Source: Eulemur rufifrons
Lineage: Eukaryota; Chordata; Mammalia; Primates; Lemuridae
Length of the DNA stretch: 64,000 bases
Direction of reading: 5' to 3'
Assembly: GCF_041146395.1 (NCBI RefSeq)
Contig: NC_091006.1
Span: forward strand, 3,106,001 to 3,170,000
The notes beneath the pieces are model-generated. The model was given only the letters and a program-made list of their open reading frames with translations, was not told the origin of the DNA and did not search any database. Of this stretch, positions 1 through 12,000 are shown one piece after another. A program made the position numbers and the translations under genes. The stretch's first letter is position 1, and each line of letters begins with the position of its first letter.

Positions 1-56
1 CGACATCTTTCGTCTCCTTCAGGCCGAGAGGAATCAGGGGGATTGTAAATGCCTCC
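1..56 (-). CDS. RHPN2: RHPN2 exon 4 (partial, runs off the left edge)
   Basis: Read on the minus strand, an acceptor (CTTCATAG) ends at base 57 and exon sequence starts at 56. Joined to the phase-2 end of exon 3 it gives [19 protein letters not shown], the well-conserved rhophilin segment between HR1 and BRO1. The exon continues beyond base 1, so its donor site is not visible. It has no ORF of useful length by itself and is easily missed. Confidence 0.93.
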
Positions 57-3000
57 CTATGAAGAACACAACAGAGCATGTGAGCACCTTCCACCAGGGC
101 ACTTTGCACCTCACAGCCTGGCCCCCCGCAGCCCAGCCCAGGTCCCACCCGCTCCTCGTGCCTGTCCCGCGCACACCTGGCTGACGGGTTCATTTCCCAC
201 AGGGTCACGCCTCTCCCTCTGCTCTAAAACTGACCCTGGCTCCTTATGACCCTGGACCACTCAGCCTAAGACGCCGGCCCCCTGCCCCTCGACCCCAGCT
301 TGTCCCTCCAGTCTCAACGTTTCCTTCAGCAACTGTGCTGAGAACCTATCGCACGCCAGGGTCTGCTCCTACCCAGGTACACACTGGGGTTTTGTTGTCA
401 GCCCCAGCCCCCTTCTCCTCCTTCTCTTCCTCTCCTCCCCGCGGGGGGCCCACCTGTTCGCTAGCTCTCCAACACACCCCACACACTTACAACCCTGGTC
501 TCGTAGGGGCCTGCTCCTTTGGGGTATGCCAGTCTAAGGGTCCCATCACTTGAACAAGAAATGCCTTGAGGACAGGTGCCCCCTTCTGACACCAAGTACC
601 CCAGGCCCCCAGCCTGAAGTGAGGACAGCCACTTCCCCTCCACCTCCTCTCCCCTCGCTGACCACTCGGCCACCCACAGGTCGCCCTGGGAGTGCTCCCC
701 GAGCCTGCACTCCTAGGGGCAGGGCCAGCAGGAAGTGAACCAGGCTCAGGCCGTGTTTTGCAAATAGGGATTTAGTTCCCTGACCTGTAACAGGAGACCT
801 CCTCGGGCTGCGCAGCCCAGCCCAGAGAGAAGGCCAGGAGGGCTGGGCAGGGCTGGAAGCTGAAACTGCTTCTGTGGTACGGCGGTGCTAAAAGCAGGCG
901 AGACCCAACCCAGGGACACGGCTTCCCCAGAGCCCCCGGGGAAAAGCTGGACATGAGGGTGGGCGGGGCCTCACTCCCCCAGACCCCACCGCCCTCCTGT
1001 CCTCGTGCCACATAGGGCTGGAGGCAAGGTCTGCTCTTCCTGGGCCTAATCAGGCAACCAGAAGGAGCACCGAGTGCCCACACTAGGGCACCCACCCCAA
1101 CCTGGCACTAACGTGGCTCTCTGGGTGATCTCACGCCTCCCTGAGTTCTCTCATCTGCACAACGAGATCATTTCTTTCCTGCCTATCTCACAAAGTGTTT
1201 GAAGACCAACTGTGCTAAGAAAGAAATGAAGCACTTTGAACACAGAGCGGAGAACCTGAATGTAGGGTGTCATGTTGACTGTGTCCTTCCCTGTCCCCTC
1301 TTCCCAGTGGCACCGGGGTTTGCCTGGCCACCCCAGAGCCACGGTGACCACACCGGGGGCCACAAGCGCACGGCTCTGCGGGGAGCCCCGCCGTGGACCG
1401 CGTCACTCTCCGGCACAGCAAATGCAAGCAGGAAGCGGCGACGTTTACCACCGAAGTTCGGCCCTGCCTTGCCTCCTCGAGGAACTTGGACCTTCTGGGC
1501 AGAACACTAGAACTGAACACCGGAGTGCAGTCTGGGAGGACCTTCCCTTTGTTGTCACTCTGACCAGGTGCTCCAAACCGCACCGGCAGCACCGTGAGGG
1601 CGCCGGGCACAGGACGTCGCCAGCAGAGGTTTCAGGCACCAAACCTTCCCCGCGGCTCTAAGAGACGCCCCAAGTGCTGTGCAGAGGATTATAATCAGGA
1701 AATGCACACTCCAAAGGGACCTAAGGTTCAAACATGTCTTCCTTCTGTTAATCCCAGGTGCTGTTTTCCATCTCTGGGGCCCACCTGTTTTTCGAGAAGT
1801 GTCACGTCCCCACACACAAAAAGTACATACACCCTTCTTTCAAGCTTCTCAAAATTATTCCTTCTAAAAGACGGGCATTTCTTTCGAAGGTGGCTCACTC
1901 GGGTAGGGGACGGTCTGAGCTTTTCTGAAGGCCACACGTCAACGTTCCACCTCCCATGACACCCCCAAAGGAATGCCTGTGAATTAGACCATTCATTTCT
2001 CGAATATGCAACGGGACATACTGCTGAAGTGGCTCCGTTGCACCATCTGCTCAGGGAAGTCAGGCGGGTCCCATTATCCCGGTCAAGGTGGTTTGTACCT
2101 TTTGCATGCTACCCACAGAGTGACCCAGCGTCAGACCCTGGGAGGGAAGAGGGCGGGGACACAGGGCCCCACCTGGCAGGTCAGCTTTCACAGCTCTCCA
2201 CAGAGGCTCCCAGGGTGTCCTTACGGCAGAGCCACCATCTCAGCCTATGTGAGAGATGCCACCTCCCTACCTGTCCCCAGACACTCAGCTCTCCTGAGAG
2301 CGGAGAACCTGAATGTAGGGTGTCATGTCCAAAACCTGAGAAGTCTTTGGACAAAAGCGGTTTTGCCCAACACGCCAGGTATTTCCCAGCAAACCCCATA
2401 GGTTCATCCCTCCAACTCTAGCACCTTGCTCAACCCCAAACCTGATCATTCTCTCACTTCCCAAAGTGGGGGCTGGCATGCCCTCGGTCTGTAACACCAG
2501 CCGGCCTCTCTGTGCAGCATCCCTGATGCAGGCACACCCTCAGGCTCAGCAGTACTTGGAAGAAGCATTGCTCCCACTTACTCTGCGCTCTGATAGACTC
2601 CCACTGAGATGTTCAGCCCCTCCAGCTCTTCCTTGAGCATCTGCAGGTCCGAGTTGACAAAGCTCAGCTCTAGCCGCACCTGCTCCCGCACCTTCTGGTT
2701 CGTGGCTACTCTGTTCAAAGAAAGGAGAGAAGTGCTTTCAGCCAAGCATCCCAGCTTCTGGGTGAGCAGACCCAACCCCCAATCCCTGCAGGGAAGCTCA
2801 GGGCACTGCTTGCAGATGAGTGCCAGATGTGACCAGGTAAGAGACTCCAAGCTCCTGTCCCACCGTGCTCCACACCTGCCAGCAAATGGGCCTGGGGACA
2901 TGGCCAACGACACTGTGAGCTGCCAGACATTAATCCTAAGACATTCCTGCAAAAAAATTAACCTTAAGAAGAGAAAAGAAGACTGCTCCAGTCACTCCCT

Positions 3001-6000
3001 AAAAGGCCATAAATTACCCCCTCCAAAAGAAATAGATGAGAAAATAGAAGAAGAGGTACGGCTTTGTAATTCATTCTGTGAAGCTAGCATTAACCTAACC
3101 TGAAACAGAGACAGACACTACAAGAAAGCAAAACAATAGACTAGTATCTTTCATGAATATATGTGTAAAAATCCTCAACAAATAGCAACCCAAACCTAGC
3201 AACATATAAAAAAGCTATACACCATGACTGAGTGGGATTTACCCCAGGAATGCAAGGTTAGTTTGACTTCTGAAAATCAATTAATGTAACACAACACAAC
3301 ATGTTAACAGAATAAAGGATAAAAAAAAAAACACATGGTGGCCTCCATTTATATAGAAACACAAAGGATTTAGAATAGCCAGAACAATTTTGAAAAACAA
3401 ACAAAGTTGGAGGACTTAATGCTATTTGATCTAAAAACTTACCAGAAAGCCACTGTAACCAAGACAGCGTGGAAGTGGCATAAGGACAGGCGATGAATTG
3501 GAATACAGTACAGAAATAAATCTGTACGTTTATGGTCAAGTGACTTTGACAAAAGTGTCAAAATAGTTCAAGGGGAAAAGACAGCCTTTCCAATAAATGG
3601 TGCTGAAGAAACTGGACATCCATAGATATGTCAGGGTCCCCAAGACCACCCCAGCTTCAGTGATTCACTAGGAGGACTCGCAAAACTCATGGCTACGACT
3701 GATTACAGCCAAAGGACACAAAGTAACACCAGCAAAGGGAAAGGCACCTGGGTGAAATTTGGAAGAACCAGGCGTAGGCTTCTGGGAGTCCTCTCCCAGC
3801 GGTGTCACACAGCTGTGTTGCAATCCTCCAGCAATGATTTGTGACAACACATGTGACGTGCCGCCTGCCAGGGAAGACTGTTAGAGACTCAGTGCCCAGG
3901 GTTTCTGCTGGGGGCTGTCAGGTAAGCACCTCTGCCTAGCATGTCCCAAAATTCCAAATTCCCAGAAGGAAAGCAGGCGGTTTGGTATAAACCACATCGC
4001 TTACACAAACAGTTTAGGCACAGTGAGTCACTCTCTTCGGTCTGGGAATGGTGGGATATCTTCTAAAATCTAAGTTTCCAGACACCAGCCGAGGGCCAAT
4101 CTTGCAAGCAGGCCTTGCTAAGGATAGCAGTCTTAGTCCTGCTATATGAAATTCACCTCGATTTAAATCTCATACCATACGCACACATTAACTCAAAATG
4201 GGTCAGAGACCGCAACATAGCAATATAAGAGTTACACCTCTAAGATTTCTAGAAGAAAATACAGGAGAAAATATTCATGACTGAGTCTTGCTCTGCCACC
4301 CAGGCTAGAATGCCGTGGCATCAGCCTAGCTCACAGCAACCTCAAACTCCTGGGCTCAAGCGATTCTCCTGCCTCGGTCTCCTGAGTAGCTTGATTACAG
4401 GTGCACGCCACCATGCCCGGCTAATTTTTTCTATTTTTAGTAGAGACAGGGTCTCACTCTTGTTCAGGCTGGTCTCGAACTCCTGACCTCAAGTGATCCT
4501 CCCACCTCAGCCTCCCAGAGTGCTACGATTACAGGTGTGAGCCACCTTGCCCAGCCTCTATGCTACTCTAATAACTTCAAACAATGATACAACTCTCCAA
4601 TTCTCTGAAAATCACACATCAACTGGGTGTCTAACCATTTAATTTGATTCTGACACCAACTCCTAGAGTTAGCACAGACCCCACAGGTCGAGGGCTGCTC
4701 AGTCCCACAAGACTGCCCCCATTTCAGGCATGAGCCACGGGTCCCAGGGAAGGGGCACACCTGTACTTCTGACTGACCAGCTGTAAATAGGGGGTTCCCA
4801 CAAACACCTCCTCAGGTTCTGTGATTTGCTAGAACAATTCACAGAACTCAGGAAAACACTTTACTTACCTTTACTGGTTTATTATAAAGTATGCAATTCA
4901 GGAACAGCCAGCCAGATGGAAGAGACGCACAGGGCAAGGTATGGGGGGAGAGGTGCGGAGCTTCCACGCCCACCCCCGGCAGGAACCTCAACCTCCCAGC
5001 ACCTCAATGTGTTCACCAGCCTGGAAGCTCCCCATCATTTCGGGGGTTTTATGGCAGTTTCATTAAGTGTGAGTGATTAATCATTGGACATGGGAGACTG
5101 AACTCAATCTCCAGCCTCTCCCCCATTTCTGGAGGTCGGAGGAGGGGAAGCAGGGAGGGAGGAGCTGAGGGTCCCACTCCTGTAATCATTGCTTGGTCTT
5201 TCTGGGAACAGAACCCATCCTAAAACCCCTCTCCCAAGAGTCATTTCATTAGCATACAAAAGATACCCTTATCAAACAGGAGATTCCGTGGGTTTTAGAA
5301 GCTCTGTGCCAGGAATTCAGGAACAGCACAAAAGACCAAATATTTATTTTTTATAATACCACAGCCACCCATGAATTGATTTCATTATATACCATGTGGC
5401 ACAATCTGTAGCTTGTAAAACCTGTGCTACAGTGATGTTACTGAGAACATAACTGCTTCAGCAGCTGCCAATGTCCACAAGGATCCAGGGAAGAAAATTC
5501 TCTCAGCCCTCAGTACTGGGAACACGTTCACTTCTTAGCAATGGCTTCCTTTTCGCTAATAAGTGTACCATGTGTTCCAGATCATACTCCTTTCCTCCTA
5601 CTGCCTGCCAGGAAGCCCAGAGACAAACTGAGGCTCACTTCTAACGAAGTATACAGGCCAGGACGCTGCGGCATGTACTTGCCTTACCTGTAGATCATAC
5701 TCCCTTCCTCCTACTGCCTGCCAGGAAGCCCAGAGACAAACTGAGGCTCACTTCTAACGAAGTATACAGGCCAGGACACTGCGGCATGTACTAGCCTTAT
5801 CTGCAGATAAATCTCTCTTTTCTTTGCTCCGGTCCTCATTTCGCCATTCACTCCCACTTTAATCTTACGTGCTGTATGAAGCATGTTAAGGGCCTCAGAT
5901 CCATTTTGGAATGAGGAAAGATAAAGAATTATAACTCCTGGAGGAGAAGACTTTTATTTCTTTGTATTTTTCCCAGAACAAGACATAGTCCTTTTCACAT

Positions 6001-9000
6001 CACGTGGGCTCAACAAATTTCACTTCACGGAAGAACAAACGGCAGAGTGAAGATGACTCCCTCTGGGCAGCAGGGAGCTGAATGGTTCTTGCACACAGAG
6101 TGGGTCCAACTGAAATATAACAATTGCAGCCCTAAGACCACCCCCCCCCCCCCCCCCGCCAAATCCCTGCAGAGCTTCCAAACAATGCCAACTCTTCATT
6201 CTTCCATCTTTATAGATGACTTTGCCATGTCTCCTCACTCCCAGCTTGGTAACAGTTTTTGATTTAACATTTGCCACAAATCAACAAGCTGCCCTTTGGG
6301 TGTGGACCTCTTTGCATGGGTCACTCTGAGAAATGTCGGCACCCCGACAGGGTCTGAGGGTTGGTTTCTCTCATACAGGGCTGACCTTCATTCAGGTGCA
6401 ACCACGGTTCAGAAACCCACCCCAGAATTCGAGCAGGTACAGATTTCTGACTCATGCGTCGGTGGAAGGGGGTTTCTCAAACAAGGCTTCCCAGTTCAAG
6501 ATGGCGGGTGTGCCCAGCTATTTCTGGGACCAGGCAGGGACGACGGACAAAAATGGAACCAGCTGGCCCAAACAGAGACTGAAGCCGGAGTCTTGGTTGT
6601 CACTACTGCTGCTCTGTACCCAGGTTGGCCTTCTGCATGAAAACAAATGTTTTTTTATGTGCCTTTTCAGAAGAACATAGCCACTTTCAGTGTTTGCTTG
6701 GGTGCACACCTCCTCTGCGGGCCCCGTGGTCTTGTGACCGATGTTACTGCTAGAGAACTTGAGGTTACCGAGGACAGGGCAGAAGGTGTATCAGCCCTAT
6801 CCTACCCAGAGTCTTCCTGCTCAGGTCCTCCATGGCCTCCTTCTGGCCTGGCCACCAAGAGAAGGCCACGCCCTTGGGTTTTTCATGGAGAGCACACACA
6901 CTCTGAGAGGCAAGAATGAGAAGGCGTCCCACTTGCTCTCTGAGTGATCAAACCACCGGTGTGAACAGGGGCAGGAAGGCCACAGTCAACTACTTCCTGA
7001 CCACTGACCACATCCACACCCACGTCTGCTCAAGGTGGAGCCTCCAAGACCTTTTCCACCAAATAAATCGCCCGTGTGACAACAGCTTCTCTGCCCCTAG
7101 TCCAAAGTTTCTTTACTGCCCCGTTTTGTCTTAAAGATACCTGTCAATTTTGTGTTCTGTCACCATTTGCTTAAGTGTAATTTTTTTCCCTCCCCAAGTC
7201 TTTTGATAAAATTGTCCCTCCAGGAATAGGCACCACTCTGACCCGGCGGCTTGCACCGGCTTCAGAGACCTTATTAGAGCAGCTTAGCCTTACTGCATCT
7301 GATGCCAAATCCCGCTCTGCCGGGGATTGGGGAGGCTGGAGTGAGGACTATCTCACGCTCTCGTTGCCACCTGGCTGAGGGTGGCAGATCAGCCAGACCA
7401 GCAGGACATGTGCCCCAGCCCGCGTCTCAGTGTGGGCAGACAGGCCTCAGAGTCGGTGCCGGCCCCAAAGGCTACGGAGGGCTCAGAGCCGCACACACAC
7501 TGCACAGACGCACACCGGCCCCCTTGGGGCTGAGGCTGCAGGCCGTCATTCCCCTCAAGTCACTCTCATTACAACTGAGGCCACCCCAGATTGCTACTGG
7601 CCTAGAATTTATGACCCTCTGGTCCAGAGGTCACCAACTAGAGTCGAGAGGCCAGTGGGACTTGTTCACTTGGCTCTCAGGGTGTTATTTTTTTCCCTCT
7701 TAAACTAATTGCCAATATTTAAAAATTCAAGAATCAAAAGATTTAAAAAAAAAATTCTCCAGCTTCTGGGGGGTGGAGGGAGTGGGGAGAGATCTGTCGA
7801 CTCTGGCCCTGCCCTCCTCCCCCAGGGGCAAACTACAGCTGCCCCTCCAGAGAGGGCATACGCTCTGAACGTCACCGCAGTCCTCACCCCTCCCTATTGC
7901 TCACAGCACTGGTTCCAGCCCCATGACTCATTTCCAGGTCCACCTGACCCTGTGAGCCTCAGAGTGGGCCACTTCTGATCCAGCCCAACAAGTTCTCAGT
8001 ACAAGAGCGGAGCCTGAAGTCCAGAGAGGTTAAGTGACTTGCCCTCACTCAAAGAACTAGTTAGTTAAAACTAGGCAACTTGCTTTACATTTCACAAAGA
8101 CCACCCCAGTTTCAGAGAAACATAATCCCATTTCTACCCCAGCTTTTCTCAAGAGAGGGAAGGGAGCTGGGAGAAGAGAAAGAATATTGTCCTTGCTTAG
8201 CCTAAACGAGCACATTTTAAAATCTCTGATACCTTCCTAATCAAACTCCAGGCCCCTCAGGGACTCTCGGCTGGTACAAATCTGGAAAGGGGAGGAAGCT
8301 CAAACCCAGGTCCTCACGGTGCCTGCCCAGCCGTGACACCCCCGGCCAGTGCAGGTGAAGACTGGGGCTCTCACTGCCACCCCTGCATTTCTGGGGACAT
8401 TTTCCCAAACGTACCCCTGCCCCCATTCCAACTGTTCTGCCTTCGTCTGGGGCTGCAGTGGGAAACCTGGGAACCAGACGGCCGACAGAAGGACAGTGGG
8501 GCCCAGTGTACGGCTGAAACTGCCCACTGCCCACAGGGACAGCCACAGAATCGGTTGCCCAGGGACACCACGGGGCCAGCGCTGGGCTTGGCAAAGCGCC
8601 CTGTTTGTTTTCAGGAAACCGTTGGTGCCGATTGAGTCAGATTAATAAATACCTACAGGGTTTCCTCTGACAACATTCTCCAGAGAGGGGCACTTTCAAC
8701 TTTTAGGTCACCGTGGGAATCATTAACAGTCCCACCCCACCCCCACCCCTGCCAGCTCAACAACTGCCAGTCTGACAATGAGCTTGAGCCAGGCTCGGGC
8801 CTCCGAGACCACGTTTGCTGGTCAAAAGAACAGGACCAAGAAAACTGCCCTAGTTCCCGCCCGAGAAACTCCAAGTGCCCTGGTCAGAGGCCTCCCTGGC
8901 CACTTTGTCCCTGAGGCTGTGTCACCCTGAGCCAACATCTATCATGTTTTTGCTTCATCATGCTCTAGAAAACATCGCTTCCTGATGTGATTTGATTTTT

Positions 9001-12000
9001 GTTTACTTGTATATTAAGCTTCCCACCCCCCAAAAAGAAATTAAGCCTCATGACAGCAGGGCCTTGTCTGAACTGGGTGTAGCCTCATCCCCTGCACCTC
9101 AAATACTGCCTGCCACGTAAGAGGTGCTCAGTGGGGGCCAGGGTGGTGGCTCAGGCCTGTCATCCTAGCACTTTGGGGGACCGAGGTGGGAGGATCGCTG
9201 GAGCCCAGGAGTTCAACATCACAAGGAGCTATGATTGCACCACTGTACCTCTAGCCTGGGCGACTTAGCGAGACCTTGTCTCTAAAAAAGTTTAAAAAAA
9301 TAAAAAAGAGGTGCTCCCTGAACAGGCCACCCATGGTAGCCACTCCTGGAAAGGCCACAGCACCAGGCCTGTCCACCTGCCCCTGGGCCACAAAGCTGAC
9401 CTGTCCAAGTGTCGACCAGAAGCCACGGCTACAAAACACACCATAGCCTTCCCAGCACACGGCAGGGAGTCCCAGAATTAGGGGGCCTCCCCCAAATAGC
9501 AAAGGCCACGTGAGGTCCACTGTGCTGCGGGACGCCGACAATTCCCAAGTTCAGACTTGTCTTAGGACAGGGCCACTGTCAGACGTTTCACAAGCCAAAC
9601 ATTACACTATTTTCCCAGTCTCCTCCAGTGACAACCTCCTTTGCACCCGGTTACAAAAGGAGCTGGAGGCTCCCAGACACCTTCCCACCCGGGACCTCAA
9701 GTCCTCCTGTATTCCCTGAGTCACCCAACCGACACAGGCACAGCACTGTACATCCCGATCGAGCGGCAGGTTCAGGGGGATTGTTTATGTTATTCTTCTG
9801 CAGCTCTGTGGTATGTCACAACAAAAAATGAATAAAGGCCAGGTGCAGTGGCTCTCATCTGTAACCTCAGCACTTCAGGAGGCCAAGGAGGGAGGATCGC
9901 TTGAGGCCAGAAGTTCAAGACCAGCCTGGGCAACATACCCAGACCGCGTCTCCACAAAAACATTAAATAAAAGAATTAGCTGGGCATAGTGGCACATGCC
10001 TACGGTCCCAGCTACTCGGGAGGCTGAGGCAGGAGGATCGCTTGAGCCCAGGAGTTTGAGGTTGCTGTGAGCTACGACTGCACTACTGTACTCCAGCATA
10101 GGTGGCAGAGCAAGACCCTCTTATAAAAAAAAATCATAATAACGGAAGTATTTCATGCACTTCATTTTAACACTGAAGGGACTAAAATGAAAAGTAAAGA
10201 GTCACTTCCACTTCCGATTCCTGGACTTGTCCCCAAGAGCTCTACTAACAGCTCCTTTCTTCTTCCTTTGGTGCATATACAAAAGCGTATGTACAAATCC
10301 TTTAAACACACGCATTTATGCAGGGCATGCTGTCTTGCACTTTTCTTTTCCCCACTAATATCTCAGAGCTCTTTCCTAAGGAGCAAATACAGACCAATTC
10401 AGAAATGAATCAATCATGGTCAGAATCCATCTTCCTGCTTTGCCACATGCTCAGGGGAGCGGCCCACACGGAGGAGCCGATTCCCACCATTCATACATGT
10501 CCACGGGCACCAGAGGCTGGGAGCCCCAGAGAGCCCATGGCCCCTGTCACATACACTCAGTTTGTTTGTTTTTCCCAACAACTTCTCCCAAGAAGTCTCT
10601 GGGCTCCCCAAGGCCTTCAGCAGTGAAGCTGACCCATTGGGAACACCCATGATCAATATCCTTGCAGACATGTTGGCACCCCCACCCACCCCACCCCCCG
10701 GAATCCCTGAAAGTCCCAGGAAGCTCCAAGGGACTTGCAGTTTCAAGCAGGCAGACCAGGCCCCTTCTCTGCCAGGTTTTCGGGTTCCACGTCTCTCCTG
10801 AGGCCCCAGGAGGCCTCTGTCTCACCCACCTGGGCAGCAGGCCTGGTGCCCCCCGAGACTGCCCACTGCAAAAGGCAGCCTGGGGCTGTCAGGAGTTACC
10901 CCTAGAACTCTGAAGGAAGAAGAAACTCTACACTTTTTATACAAAAGGAAGCTGGCACATTGTCTCTTGTTGCAGTTAAGGGTGTGGAGAGGGTTTACGG
11001 CTGCCCAGACACAGGTAAGGCTTCACTGAGTTCTCTCCTGATAAGTAACTATTTTATCAGCACAGCACGGTAACAGCTGCCCTAGAGCTTGGGGCGTACT
11101 GGCCCCTCTCCTGACAAAGGCGAACCCCGGCAACAATGGCCCCCGTTCCCTCCTTTCTGCCTTCCCTTCCTTTACACATTCAATAAACATTTACCAAGCA
11201 GTGGTTCTACACCACGCATAGTGTTAGACAGTGGAAAAAACACAGACGTTCCACAGGAAGCAGGGAGAACAAACACCAAGACAACCGGACTTCCGGTCAA
11301 GACAGCTGACCAAACTGAGGCCAGACACCCCACTCTCCGTGTCCCTCCCCCACCCACCCAATCCCCAAACACACAAACGGGCTGGGTAAAATATTCGTCT
11401 TGAACATAAATAAGCTCTCAGCAGGAATGGGCCCACTCCAGGGTGCCAGAAAGGAGGAGGAAACCCAAAGCTGAAACCCAGAGCCAGGTCTGGGGGTCTC
11501 GAGGAGCGGTGGGTAGGCCTCCGGAGAGACCGGGCTCCCCGCTGCGGCAGTGGAGCCAGAGACACCTACTTCAGAAGGTTTTCAGCTCCGGTCCTCATCC
11601 GCACGGCTTTCAGGATCTGCTGGTTCAACGCAGCTCTTTGATTCTGCAATTTGCTCCGGCCAGTTTGTGCAAGCGGATTACAACCCTAAGGGGAAATAAG
11701 AGATGCCCCTTCAGAGGTCAAACGCTCTAAAAATGACAATGTTGAACATAACGTAAATAATATTTCTGAAAATAAAAGTGACACCAATATATAAATGTAT
11801 AAAATATTGCAAAGGATAAAGAAGAAAAGTCACTTGTAACACAGCTCGAAAGCAGCCACCGTGAACTGGTCTCTTTCCTTTCTGTCTACTTTATATGCAT
11901 GTTGTTGTTACTTTTCTGCATCAGTTTGGATAACCACCGCCACGTGTGAGGATTCGCTCAGACTCCCAGGACTCGGTCCACGGTTGTTATCATGGCTAAG

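Larger units (their letters stand above)
57..2581 (-). other. RHPN2: RHPN2 intron 3
   Basis: This is 2.5 kb of GC-rich, mostly unique intron. It has GTAAGT at the donor (2576-2581) and CATAG at the acceptor. It contains an old MIR-like fragment near 1110-1245 and a 32-bp exact repeat (1244-1275 and 2297-2328). Several open frames on both strands show no family resemblance and no exon-like splice context, so I call none of them. Confidence 0.85.
2711..11569 (-). other. RHPN2: RHPN2 intron 2
   Basis: This is 8.9 kb. On the minus strand the donor is GTAGGT (11564-11569) and the acceptor GAACAG (ending at 2711). It contains an L1 fragment split by an LTR-like insertion, two LTR-like elements, a 113-bp tandem duplication, a 17-base C tract and three Alu elements. 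Between about 5810 and 9125 and from 10,130 to 11,560 the sequence looks mostly unique, with only a small MIR-like piece near 8000-8070. I see no additional exon. Confidence 0.85.

Noticed and set aside
1190..1275. [10 protein letters not shown] as a shared RHPN2 micro-exon
   Set aside because: It arises only from the 32-bp exact repeat. Flanking splice sites and conservation with rhophilin proteins are lacking.
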